Shown here in pieces: positions 11,650 through 21,778 of a stretch of DNA of 64,000 nucleotides (position 1 is the stretch's first letter; every line of letters begins with the position of its first letter). The stretch spans positions 25,001,227 through 25,065,226 of the forward strand of contig JAOANR010000003.1 in the NCBI GenBank assembly GCA_030278955.1. The letters run 5' to 3'. The notes under the pieces were generated by a model. The model did no database searches, had not been told where the DNA came from, and saw only the letters and a list, made by a program, of their open reading frames with translations. This stretch comes from Hygrophila difformis (Eukaryota; Streptophyta; Magnoliopsida; Lamiales; Acanthaceae). A program made the translations under genes and the position numbers.

Positions 11650-12175
11650 TGACACCGTGCGCTTTCGAGGGCACAGTTTCTTAACACGAGTAATAAAAAC
11701 GTGACAACCTATAATATATCCCTAATCCCAAATCCATCGTCATAAATTGGTTTCATTAAATAAAATTGAAAACCAGGACTATTATGTTTTCGAAAATACT
11801 CATGTAATGGGGACTTGTCAAAAGTTTCATGGCAAGGATCTTCATGACATGAAATTATGAAAAGTTTCATGGTGCCAATTGTCGGGGACCTTCAGTGTGG
11901 CAGACAGATGTAATAAATGATACTATATTAAGTATTGAGCATTGATGTCTGTCAAGACTGAACTGTCTATCCCGGCAGCACTATGAAATTTGTCAAAAGT
12001 TTCATGCCGGGGAGTTCCACAGCGCCGTTTGAAATCAAAGTTTCCCACATGAGTAATAAAAAGTGGAATATATCCTTAAACCCCTTTCCCACGAATCATA
12101 ACTCTTTTCTTTTAATAAACTTAACTTGGGATATTTTAGAAAAACTCGTGTTGACGAAATGTGTTAAAAGTTCTA
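11650..12175 (+). repeat. LTR tail with serial primer-site-like repeats
   Basis: The motif AAAGTTTCATGG followed by a degraded primer-site-like sequence occurs at 11821, 11863-11890 and 11998-12035. The true LTR end and primer site are at 12163-12193. A GAGTAATAAAAA block also appears twice (about 11688 and 12051), each followed by related sequence. This suggests an old tandem duplication of roughly 350 bases that included an LTR/primer-site junction. Confidence 0.65.
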
Positions 12176-12193
12176 TGGCGCCGTTGCCGGGGA
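12176..12193 (+). promoter_or_regulatory. E1 primer binding site (tRNA-Asp)
   Basis: TGGCGCCGTTGCCGGGGA starts directly after the LTR. Its complement matches the 3' end of plant tRNA-Asp (...CCCCGGCAACGGCGCCA, from general knowledge), the primer used by many Athila/Tat elements. Confidence 0.9.
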
Positions 12194-12321
12194 GGATGCA
12201 GCGCCGTTTATTAAGAGAACTACACTCCTGATTTACTCATAGATAGTTTTTGTATATATTCCTGAATCATTACTAACCTGGGGGTTGTGCAGGTGCTGGC
12301 AAATCTTGATACAAACTGCTT

Positions 12322-15300
12322 ATGCAAAGGAGAAATGCCACATTGCCTGAGCTACCGTTCGATCTAGAAATAGAAAGGACCGCTCGCCAACTGAGGGCGC
12401 AAGCCAGACGAAGGAAAGAGCAAGAAGCCCGGACTCGTACCTCACCCGAAACCACAAGCAGTGAAATATCCGATATGGCAGAGAACCAAGACATTCCCCC
12501 GATCTTACCAATAGACCAACCACCAAATAATCCTGGTAATGGAGCTGATGGGGGTATGGTAGAACACCCGAATCGTGCCAACGAGGAGGAAAATCTACCT
12601 AACCCAAATCTGCAACATTTTCAGCAATTCCACCAACAACCACCACCCCCTAACCAATATAACCAACAAAACCAAAACATACCAAACCAGCAATACCAGA
12701 ATCAAGCCTTCAATCAGGACCAGTTCCAAAACAACCCTTATGATCCTGATAATATTTTTCAACAGAATCCCAACTACCACCAGCAGTATCAAAACCAAGC
12801 AGAGCAAGGAAATCAACAGCAGCAAGCAGCAGCTGATTTTATGCAGCCCATTGTGGAGCCCTATCTGGATAGGCCTGGGAGAGCACAATTCCCTGCACGC
12901 AATTTTGAACTCAAACCGGCACTCATCAACCCAGTGCAAAACAACCAATTTTGCGGTGCAAATCATGAGGATCCCCATGATCATCTCCAAACCTTCCTGG
13001 AGCTCTGCGACACAATAAAAAATCAGGGAGTCTCACCTGATGCTATAAGACTAATGTTGTTTCCCTTTTCTTTGTTTAGTGGTGTCAGGGATTGGTATAA
13101 GTCATTGCCCATAAATCAGAGAAGTACCTGGGCAGATTTGGTGAGGAGTTTTCTGTTAAAGTATTTTCCTGAATCTAAGATAGACGAGGGACGAGAAAAT
13201 ATCGGAGAGTTCAAGATGAAGCCGGACGAGTCGTTGTACGACGCAAAGGAGAGGTTCGCCAGCCTCTTGAGGCGATGCCCCCAACACGGATATCAACCGT
13301 GGGAGCAACTGAGGAAATTCTATGGAGGACTCACTCATCCATGGAGAATGATGTTGGACGCTGCAGGCGGAAGACATTTACTCCATTTGCCCATGGATCA
13401 AGCCTGGGAAAAGATTGAGACAATGTCTGTCAACAGATCTGTGTTGAACAGCAGTGACAAGAAGGTGGACCCTCCTAGAAAAGTTTTTGCTGTGAGTGAA
13501 GGAAAAACGGATTTCGAAAAATTGCAGGAACAGGTAGCTGCGATACAGCTAGGACAGGAGAAAGGAAAGGGAGCAGGTACTTCTCAGGCAGGAGCCTCAT
13601 CTAGCCAAGTGCAAGCACAGCAATCGGGAGCAATTTGTAGGCTCTGTCAAGGACCACATCCAACTGACACATGCCAACAACTAGCTACCGAAAGCTGCAA
13701 TTACGCAGGGAACTACCAGAACCGCCACCCCCACCTCTCCTATTCCAACAACAATGCACTCAACGCGCATTTGTTGACACGGCCAAACCAGCCTAACCAG
13801 TTCGCAAACCAGAACCTTCAGCAGAACTTCAGACCTCAGAACCAAGGATTCGTTCAGCAGAGAGTTCAGAACTTCCAGAATCAGAACCAGAACTTTCAAC
13901 CCCATATCCAACAGAGGCCCAACCAAAACCAAGGCCAGAATTTCCAAAACTTCCAAGCCCAACCTGATCAGAATCAACAATACAACCAAAAGCCACCATC
14001 TCGCCTGGAGAACTTGATGACTGAGTTTATTTCCAATCAAAGGGAGATAAACCAGCAGTTGCAGTCATCAATCAAAAATGTGGAGATGCAGGTCACCCAG
14101 TTGGCTACGGAATTGCAGAACAGAGGGAAAGGAACACTGCCGAGCAGCACTGAAGCCAACCCGCAATGCAAGACAATCACATTGCGGGGAGGCAAGACTC
14201 TGAAAGGAAATGTTGGATCTTCAAAGAAGAAAGCTATGAAAGTAAAGGTTTCATTGGAGGTGGAAAAGGAAAAGGAAAAGGTTGAAGGAGATGAAAGTGT
14301 TGAGCTGGTAAAGGATAAATCAGATACAGCTAACCCGCAGGCTGAAGCTGCAAATGAAGCTGAAAAGGGTATGGGTGAAGGTACAACTTCCTTCTCTTTA
14401 CCACCAAAAATAGATAATAACAAGTACATGCCAAGGGTTCCGTACCCTGCACGTCTTAAAAATAAGGAACATGACCTTAAATTCAAGAAATTTCTAGAAC
14501 GGTTAAAGTCTGTAGAGATAACCATTCCTCTCGTGGAAATGATTTCAGAAATGCCCACCTATGCTAAGTTCTTGAAAGAATTGATTTCAGGGAAAAGGCA
14601 GGTAGAACATGAGGAGGTGATCATTCTCAACAGCACATGCAGTGCCATAGTTCAGAGGAAGCAGCCCGAAAAGAAAGAGGACCCTGGGTGTTGCACGCTA
14701 CCAGTACAGATTGGAAAGGCCAAAGTGAGCATGGGGTTATGTGATCTAGGATCCAGCATCAACGTGATGCCTCTAGCCATGGCAATTCGCCTAAGGGTCG
14801 GAGAGATTGAACCGGTCAAGATGAAACTGCAGCTGGCAGACAGATCAATCACTAAGCCCGTAGGAATCCTCAAGGATGTGGTAGTCAAAACCGGCCAAGT
14901 TCTTTTCCCGGTTGACTTCATCATCCTTGACATTGAAGAGGACTCTGAAATGCCACTTATCCTGGGACGCCCGTTTTTGGCCACTGGCGGTGCACTGATT
15001 GATGCCACATCTGGAAGAGTCACATTGAGGGTGGACAATCGAGAAATCTCTTTTGACATGGAGGAGCTGCAGAAATTCCCTAATGAGGGATCTTGTTCCA
15101 TGTTTGATGTAATAGAAAGTAGGTGTGAGGACGAGAGCATAGACTCTATGACTGTGATGACGGAAAAATTTCAAAACATGTACTTACGCCTGGAGGTGCT
15201 GAGCAACAAAGAAGCTGCAACGCTGTTCACTTCGAAGACCCTATCACTGGGGATCTTGAAGAGTTCGACGGTGTTGAATTCACTCCAGAGGAGGAAGAGA

Positions 15301-15333
15301 GCACCACGGAAGAGGAAGTGGACCCTGTACTGA
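12322..15333 (+). CDS. E1 gag-protease open frame (1003 aa)
   Basis: The long open frame begins MQRRNATLPELPFD. A Gln/Asn/Pro-rich N-terminal part (about residues 75-180) precedes the gypsy capsid region: ARNFELKPALI, GVRDWYKSLP and FLLKYFPESKI (about residues 195-350). A short zinc-binding motif CRLCQGPHPTDTC lies near residue 440, and a second Gln/Asn-rich block follows. The retropepsin-like domain has LCDLGSSINVMP near residue 807 and a LILGRPFLATGG motif further on. These products would form the virus-like particle and process the polyprotein. The final roughly 40 residues are out of frame: a shift near 15220 separates this frame from pol, which continues in the frame used from 15318. Confidence 0.88.
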   Translation: MQRRNATLPELPFDLEIERTARQLRAQARRRKEQEARTRTSPETTSSEISDMAENQDIPPILPIDQPPNNPGNGADGGMVEHPNRANEEENLPNPNLQHFQQFHQQPPPPNQYNQQNQNIPNQQYQNQAFNQDQFQNNPYDPDNIFQQNPNYHQQYQNQAEQGNQQQQAAADFMQPIVEPYLDRPGRAQFPARNFELKPALINPVQNNQFCGANHEDPHDHLQTFLELCDTIKNQGVSPDAIRLMLFPFSLFSGVRDWYKSLPINQRSTWADLVRSFLLKYFPESKIDEGRENIGEFKMKPDESLYDAKERFASLLRRCPQHGYQPWEQLRKFYGGLTHPWRMMLDAAGGRHLLHLPMDQAWEKIETMSVNRSVLNSSDKKVDPPRKVFAVSEGKTDFEKLQEQVAAIQLGQEKGKGAGTSQAGASSSQVQAQQSGAICRLCQGPHPTDTCQQLATESCNYAGNYQNRHPHLSYSNNNALNAHLLTRPNQPNQFANQNLQQNFRPQNQGFVQQRVQNFQNQNQNFQPHIQQRPNQNQGQNFQNFQAQPDQNQQYNQKPPSRLENLMTEFISNQREINQQLQSSIKNVEMQVTQLATELQNRGKGTLPSSTEANPQCKTITLRGGKTLKGNVGSSKKKAMKVKVSLEVEKEKEKVEGDESVELVKDKSDTANPQAEAANEAEKGMGEGTTSFSLPPKIDNNKYMPRVPYPARLKNKEHDLKFKKFLERLKSVEITIPLVEMISEMPTYAKFLKELISGKRQVEHEEVIILNSTCSAIVQRKQPEKKEDPGCCTLPVQIGKAKVSMGLCDLGSSINVMPLAMAIRLRVGEIEPVKMKLQLADRSITKPVGILKDVVVKTGQVLFPVDFIILDIEEDSEMPLILGRPFLATGGALIDATSGRVTLRVDNREISFDMEELQKFPNEGSCSMFDVIESRCEDESIDSMTVMTEKFQNMYLRLEVLSNKEAATLFTSKTLSLGILKSSTVLNSLQRRKRAPRKRKWTLY

Positions 15334-16895
15334 CACAGTGTCCTGAAGGTAAATCTGATCTTTCACCCCCAACCATTTCTCGCAAATTACTGCCTTCCGT
15401 TGAATGTCCGCCAGAGCTTGAACTTAAAATACTTCCGGATCATCTTAAGTACGTTTTTCTCGCTGAACATAAAAGATTACCGGTGATTGTGTCAGCCAAG
15501 CTGACACAAGAACAAGAAAAAGCTCTGGTAGACATTCTAAAGAAATATGTACATGCAATTGGATGGACCATTTCTGATATAAAAGAAATAAGCCCCTCTG
15601 TTTGCATGCACAGAATTTTAATGGAAGAGGAGTACAAGCCCTCTAGGCAACCACAAAGGCACCTGAACCCCCATATGCAAGAAGTGGTAAGGAAAGAAGT
15701 TATCAAGCTCTTAGATGCTGGTATCATTTATCCTATATCTGACAGCAAATGGGTTAGCCCAGTGCAGGTAGTACCTAAGCCTGGGGGGATGTGCATAACG
15801 ACTAATGAGCAAGGAGAAGAAGTGGCGACACGTCCAGTGACCAGTTGGAGAGTCTGCATCGACTACCGGAAGCTTAACACCGCTACGCGGAAGGATCATT
15901 TTCCCTTGCCATTCATTGATCAGATGCTGGAGAGATTGGCCGGGAGGGAGAACTACTGCTTTTTGGATGGGTACTCTGGTTAAAATCAGATTGTAATAGC
16001 TAGTGAAGATCATGATAAGACCACTTTCACGTGCCCATATGGAACTTTTGCGTACAGGCGCATGCCTTTTGGACTTTGCAATGCGCCTGCCACTTTTCAG
16101 CGATGCATGATGTCTATCTTCTCAGAATTTATCGAAAAATGCATTGAAGTTTTCATGGATGACTTCTCTGTGTATGGAGATACTTTTGATGAATGTTTGA
16201 CAAATCTTGCAAAAATTTTAAAAAGATGCGAGGACACTAACCTAGTTTTAAACTGGGAAAAGTGCCATTTCATGGTCACCGAAGGAATTGTGTTGGGTCA
16301 CCGCATCTCGCGCGCAGGCATCGAAGTCGATAGGGCCAAAATCTCAGTCATATCCAACCTTCCATTACCAAACTCAATAAAAGCAGTTAGGAGTTTCTTA
16401 GGGCATGCCGGTTTTTACCGGAGATTCATTAAAGATTTTTCTAAAATTGCCAAGCCGCTCACTAATCTGCTTTGTAAAGAAAATTCTTTCGTAATAAGTG
16501 AAGCGTGTGTTCAAGCCTTTGACACGCTCAAGAAGATGTTGATTTCTGCTCCAATAGTGCAACCACCCGATTGGTCAATGCCTTTCGAGGTCATGTGCGA
16601 TGCAAGTGATCTCGCCGTGGGTGCAGTTCTTGGGCAACATAAGGAAGGAAGGCACTACGTGATTCATTACGCCAGCCATGCCCTAACTGAAGCCCAAGTC
16701 AATTACACCACCACGGAGAAAGAGATGTATGCTGTGGTTTTCGTGTTTGATAAATTCAGACAATACCTCATTGGTACGAAAACCATAGTATACACCGATC
16801 ATTCTGCACTGAGATACTTGTTCAGCAAACAAGACGCCAAACCTCGATTAATCAGGTGGGTACTTTTGTTGCAAGAATTTGACATCATAATATAA
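15318..16895 (+). pseudogene. E1 reverse transcriptase and RNase H, one nonsense codon
   Basis: This frame follows gag-protease after a frameshift. RT motifs include [46 protein letters not shown] and the catalytic [10 protein letters not shown] near 16150. RNase H follows, with [14 protein letters not shown], a [10 protein letters not shown] glutamate and [14 protein letters not shown] at 15981-15983 replaces the tyrosine expected in the YSGYNQ motif. A one-base insertion near 16893 (in EFDIII followed by AT-rich bases) shifts the frame before integrase. These breaks make this copy non-functional without trans help. The domains copy element RNA into DNA. Confidence 0.88.
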
Positions 16896-18317
16896 AGATA
16901 GAAAAGGCAGAGACAATGGTGCTGCTGACCATTTGTCTCGAATAGAAAATGATAAATATGAGATTGCCGTCAATGAAAATTTTCCAAATGAGCAACTGTT
17001 TGCCTTGCACCTTCATGATCAAGCTTGTCCATGGTTTTCCGACATTGCTAACTTTTTAGCATGTGGAATAACTCCACCATTCCAGAGCAAGAAACAAAAA
17101 GCAAGGTTCAACCGAGAGGTAGTTAACTACTTCTGGGAAGATCCTTATCTCTTTAAGCATTGTGCAGATTCGATTATTAGACGTTGTGTAACTGAGCACG
17201 AGGCTTATCAAATCGCTAAAAAATGTCATGAATCGGAATATGGAGGTCACCATGGCCCCACTCGAACAGCTCACAAGGTGCTCGAGTGTGGTTTCTATTG
17301 GCCTACCATTTACGAGGATTGCAAGGCGTTTGTTAAGGCTTGCGACAGATGCCAAAGATTAGGGAATATCTCCAAGTGGGATGAAATGCCTCAAAAAGGA
17401 ATTCTCATCCTTGAGATTTTCGATGTATGGGGTATTGACTTCATGGGACCATTCCCGACATCTGATGGGAATCACTACATCTTGGTAGCTGTCGATTACG
17501 TGTCCAAGTGGGTCGAGGCGGTTGCGCTGCCAACCAACGATGGTCACCAAGTCATCAAATTTTTGAAAAATAACATTTTCAATAGATTTGGTGTACCTAG
17601 GGTAATCATATCTGATGGAGGAACCCACTTTGTCAACAAAGCTTTTGCAAAGCTCATGAGCAGAAGTGGGATTCTCCACAAGATCGGCACGCCTTATCAT
17701 CCCCAAACCAGTGGCCAAGTCGAGGTATCTAACCGCGAAATCAAACACATACTCGAAGCCACTGTGGGATAACCCGCAAAGACTGGTCATGTAAACTCAA
17801 TGATGCTCTATGGGCATACCGCACTGCATTCAAGACTCCCATTGGGATGTCCCCATACAGGCTTGTCTTTGGAAAATCCTGTCATCTGCCTGTAGAACTA
17901 GAGCACAAGGCTTACTGGGCCGTAAAAACGCTTAATTTTAACCCACGAGTTGCTCAGAGTAAGCGCAAGTTGGACCTCAATGAAATTGAGGATATACGCG
18001 CGCAAGCTTATGAAAGCTCGAGGATTTACAAAGAGCGGACCCAGAAGTTACACGATCGTCGTATAAAGTCTAAACACTTCTATGTTGGCCAAAATGTCTT
18101 GTTATTCAATTCTAGGTTAAAGCTGTTCCCCGGAAAGCTTAAATCCATATGGGAAGGGCCATACGAAGTGGTGCACGTGTTTGAAAGTGGAGCTGTCAGG
18201 ATTCGAACTGACAAAGGAGAGCTGGTGGTGAATGGACACAGATTGAAGGAGTATCTAGGACAGCTCGACCCCGAGAAAGAAGTCCAAACGACATCAGAGC
18301 CAGCCTATCCTCAATAA
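16896..18317 (+). pseudogene. E1 integrase, frameshifted
   Basis: The region begins at the [12 protein letters not shown] linker. The zinc-binding HHCC domain ([26 protein letters not shown] cut short here; the later CDRCQRLG) precedes the DDE core: [23 protein letters not shown] and a [19 protein letters not shown] motif with the catalytic glutamate. A one-base deletion near 17766 breaks the frame. It resumes as [20 protein letters not shown] and runs to the stop after 18314 with a C-terminal region containing [21 protein letters not shown]. The product would insert element DNA with a 5-bp stagger, in line with CCCTG. Confidence 0.88.
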
Positions 18318-18393
18318 ATATATATATATATCTATATAATTATTTATTACAGATTTATTCTCCTCGAACGATAAGTATCCAAAAATCAATTAA

Positions 18394-18433
18394 ACATTTA
18401 GAGTACTAAGACTCTAAATGTGAGGATGTTGAT
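18394..18433 (+). repeat. Perfect 11-bp stem hairpin followed by GTGAGGATGTTGAT
   Basis: ACATTTAGAGT (18394-18404) pairs exactly with 18411-18421 around a 6-base loop. Right after it comes GTGAGGATGTTGAT, the same sequence that forms the real purine tract/LTR junction at 23551-23564. A near-copy of hairpin plus motif is at 20926-20962. Confidence 0.75.
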
Positions 18434-18784
18434 ATTTGGAGAAAATTTAATAATTTTCGTATGTTTGCCTTGCAGGAATTCATGGAACCAACAAAAAGAA
18501 AGATAAAGCTCCAAAAACCAGGTTCCCGGTTGGATTAATACTAAATTTAATGGAAAGCAATTTCGGAATTTAGAGAAATTTAAAATCCGGAATGAATCCA
18601 TAAAAATGAGGGTGTTAATCCAACCTAATTTATGCAAGCAATTTATCATAGAGTAATATTTCTGTTTAAATGTGTGCTTTCAGTATGCTAATTTTTAAGA
18701 AAATCTATAATTTCAGAAAAGTTGAAATTTTGAAAATTTCAAAATTTTTCTAAGTGTTGAATGCGAACTGTTGTATTTCTCAAA

Positions 18785-19378
18785 TCAATTCGGTCTACAT
18801 CGAATTGTTTGAAACAGAGCGCATTGGAGGTATGCTTTGAGGATTTTAACCAATTCGATCTCCAAGCAATTCGGTCTAGACCGAACTGGCCTAAGAGACC
18901 GAATTGGCTTCCCAAGACACATACTCCATCCTTGTGTAAATTTGGTCAAGTAGCAATTCGGTCTAGACCGAATTGATTTTGAATAGATTGAATTGATCTA
19001 CAAAAGGCATTTGTGATTCCTTAGTTCTATTTATGCAAGTGAGCAATTTGATCTATAAGGCAATTCGGTCTAGACCGAATTGCCCATGTAGACCGAATTG
19101 CCTCACAAAAGCATCCCCCATTATTTTTCCTAAGTAACTAGATCCGGTCTTCTTGCTGTAATTCGGTCTCTAGACCAATTCGGTCTAGACCGAATTGACT
19201 TCAAAAGACCACATTGCAGCAAGTGTGTGTTTGTTTCCCCTTGCAATTCGGTCTCTATGCCAATTCGGTCTAGACTGAATTGGCCTAAGAGACCGAATCT
19301 CTCACAAGCATTGGGAACCAACCACCAATTCGGTCTAGACCGAATTGATGGTTCGGTCTCCAATAGACCAAATTAACC
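18785..19378. repeat. E1 palindrome array C (internal), motif CAATTCGGTCTA
   Basis: The best-preserved set. Exact full palindromes (both half-sites joined at TCTAGA) lie at 18954-18975, 19061-19082, 19176-19197 and 19326-19347. Near-perfect copies are around 18867 and 19261. The array stops just before a TATA-like sequence at 19394. It shares its motif with the LTR arrays of this element but not with E2 or E3. Confidence 0.9.
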
Positions 19379-19393
19379 CACTCTCCTAACCCT

Positions 19394-19581
19394 TTATATT
19401 CCCTTTTTCCCCCTTTTCCCTCACTTTCACCCTCCACACTTCGATATTTTTCCGAATCCTCTCTCTCGAACTCCGTCTTCCTCGCGAAACCAGGGCTCGA
19501 GCCAGAGCTTTACCTTGATCAACTCCGTTCAAAGTGCGTAAAAATGGCGTCTTCTTCATCTAATCCTACTGGGAGTGTCAG
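19394..19581 (+). promoter_or_regulatory. Putative internal promoter, leader and short first exon
   Basis: TTATATT at 19394-19400 is followed by a C/T-rich leader, like a plant 5' untranslated region, and an ATG at 19544 in an AAAATGGCG context. Thirteen codons (MASSSSNPTGSVR) lead to AG|GTAAGT, a strong splice donor at 19582. The next 1.3 kb is T-rich and intron-like. No acceptor could be fixed, so the link to the F-box-like region is inferred. Confidence 0.45.
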
Positions 19582-20925
19582 GTAAGTGTTCTGTTTACGA
19601 TTTCGCACTCCCATTTTCGCGATTTCAGTTTTGGCTTTTCCTTGTTTTTGCGAAATCGGAAATGGGGAAGGGAGTGGTGATCGTTTTCAAGTTGGAGATG
19701 GTTGGGAAGTGGCCGGAATGGTTTGGGTGTGGTCGGAAATAGGATAGAACAGGGTAGTGCGAACCTAGGGTTTTAGGGCGTTTTGTTCAAACTGCCATTG
19801 TTGTGGGTTCGAGTTTTCTGAGGTGTGGGGGGATGTCTTATTTTGAAAATGATGGTTTCAAAACCCTCAAAAATATGGTTCTTGTTCATTATTTGGTTGA
19901 GTTGTTCCATTTTTGTTGTCTGTGAACATATTTGTGTTGACTGTGTCTGTTTTGTGAAATCTGTGAATGGGGTAAGACAGTGGTTCATTTTCCCTTGCAA
20001 TCACTGTGTTATTTTATTGGTTATTTGATAATGTTGTTGGATATGCATGTTGATGATGTTGTCGAATCTATGTTTTTTTGAAGCATGATTTATTGGCTAA
20101 ATTTTGCATGATCATGGTATGAATGGATTGTCTGTGTATGTTTTCATTTATGCATGTACTGTGTTATGTGTACCTTGTCAATAAATGCTTTTGTCGGGTA
20201 CCTGTTAACCACAATTTGCAAACTCAACTTGAAAGTTGATGTTTGCACATACGGGAAACATGGTATTATAGACGAAACCATGCCAAAATTTTTCCAACAC
20301 TTTTGGCATGGCATTTATGTCTAAAAAGAAAAAAAATAGTAGAATGTTCCTTTCTTTTAAGTGTTTGACTTAGGCTCATTTTTTTTTTTGGGCCAAATGG
20401 GGAATATTCAAATGGAACATCTTGTTTCATTCTTTTCCCAAAACAAAATCCAAATGGGGGACCACTCACATCCCGCAATTTCATTAAATAAACAAGTCAA
20501 CACTTCTCATAAAAATCCAAAAATGACCTTTTTGTGTCTATGCATGTCTATTTTATTTTTATTTTTATTTTCCATCATCCATGACCACATGCTAGTGATT
20601 GCATAATTTGTCATGTGCATTTGTTCCTCGTCATTAATTATCTTGCTGCCTATTTCGCATGATTTAAATCACTTTTTAAGTGATAAAAATCCAAAATCTC
20701 TTTCGTAGGCTTAATAGCCTATGAAATTCTACTTTTTGGTCCTTTGACCATTCAAAAAAATCTTTAGACTATTTTTAGTCTAAGAAAAATTGGTAAGGGT
20801 CCAAGACCCTTACTTCTCTTACTTCCTTCACTTGTTAGTGCAATAACAGTTAGATTTTATAATCTAACTCCCTGTCTTTTGATATGTGGTATAGCTCAAT
20901 AAATTCAAGAAAAATCAATTAACTC

Positions 20926-20962
20926 ACATTTAGAGCACAACTCAAAATGTGAGGATGTTGAT
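20926..20962 (+). repeat. Second hairpin plus GTGAGGATGTTGAT
   Basis: ACATTTAGAG (20926-20935) pairs with 20941-20950 with one mismatch, and GTGAGGATGTTGAT follows. The preceding bases (AAAAATCAATTAA) also match the copy at 18382. Confidence 0.7.
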
Positions 20963-21133
20963 TTTCCAACTTGAATATGTTTATCAAAAATTTGCTAAAA
21001 ATAGTTCCAATTCTCTCATTCAGCGACCTATGTTTAGAACTAGCTGAAGGTGTGAGATTGCTGGTATCAGACCTGTTTACTACTCCGTGTTTTTCCAGAG
21101 GCACCATTCCCGCAGACCCAAATCAGGCTTAAG

Positions 21134-21776
21134 AAGGAAGAACTGAACTGCTGGACCTTCCAGTGGAACTCTTGGGGGAAATCCTCTCTCGCATCGGAGA
21201 GGACGACATCAAAAAGGTGTTCACCGTCAGGGAGGCATGCAAGAAACTTAGGGATGCGGGAGATCTCCCCATTGTCTACAAAAGGTGCAAGCTGGAAACC
21301 ACCATTGTGAAAATGTGGCAGCAGGGAGTCGAACAGCAGAAAGAGGAACTCCTGCTAAGGTGTGAGGAAGCTGGAAACTTCAACCTCCATCTCATTCCAG
21401 CTCTGCAAGCATTTGGAGCGGGGGACGAGGGTCAAGCTTGTGAACTACTGAAGGAAGGATTGAGGACAATCACAAAGCCTCAATCTTTGTCAGGGGGTAC
21501 ATGCTGCTCAGCAAGCTGGATAATGAACAGGTCCAGCAGGGGGGGTGGCGATGATAAACAGGATAGTGACTGATAAATCAGTCATGACATATGTAGGGAC
21601 CAATGTCTTTGCATGGCTGACTGATAGCCTGGAAACCCCTGACCTATTCGGCAACCAAGGACCCAGAGTCTACTGCTCAAGAGTGCTGGAGAATGGCGAA
21701 GCAGACTTGGGTGATTACTGTGTGCCCTGCAGCCTGACCAACTTCGTCCACTGGAGCAGGATCTTCTTTCAAGGAT
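21134..21776 (+). pseudogene. F-box-like coding region inside E1 3' region, frameshifted
   Basis: The segment 21134-21470 reads ELLDLPVELLGEILSRIG and continues with an EACKKLRDAG stretch. This resembles the F-box of plant At2g35280-like proteins. RCEEAGNFNLHLIPALQAFG and CELLKEGLRTI follow, like their downstream repeat region. Two frame changes (about 21480 and 21538) lead through FVRGYMLLSKLDNEQVQQG into an open tail ending near 21776. F-box proteins of this kind recruit substrates to SCF ubiquitin ligases. In a retroelement this would be a captured host gene fragment. I am moderately sure of the family and sure only that it is coding-like and broken. Confidence 0.45.
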
Positions 21777-21778
21777 AG

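Larger units (their letters stand above)
7134..12175 (+). repeat. E1 5' LTR (5042 bp)
   Basis: It starts TGATAATGG and ends AAAGTTCTA (TA instead of the CA of the 3' LTR). It matches 23561-28613 along its length. It contains two palindrome arrays (7465-7886 and 8869-9425), TATAAAA at 7970-7976, and a tail with repeated primer-site-like segments. Five kb is long for an Athila-type LTR. Confidence 0.92.
18318..19392. other. E1 3' region, first part: promoter-like segment
   Basis: Non-coding sequence after pol. It holds a hairpin plus a purine-tract-like motif (18394-18433), then about 350 AT-rich bases and the third palindrome array. It looks like an LTR upstream region transplanted inside the element. 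Confidence 0.5.

Noticed and set aside
18785..19378. CRISPR-like array of regularly repeated palindromes
   Set aside because: Plant nuclear context, irregular spacing, no unique equal-length spacers, and the same motif lies in the LTRs of the element.
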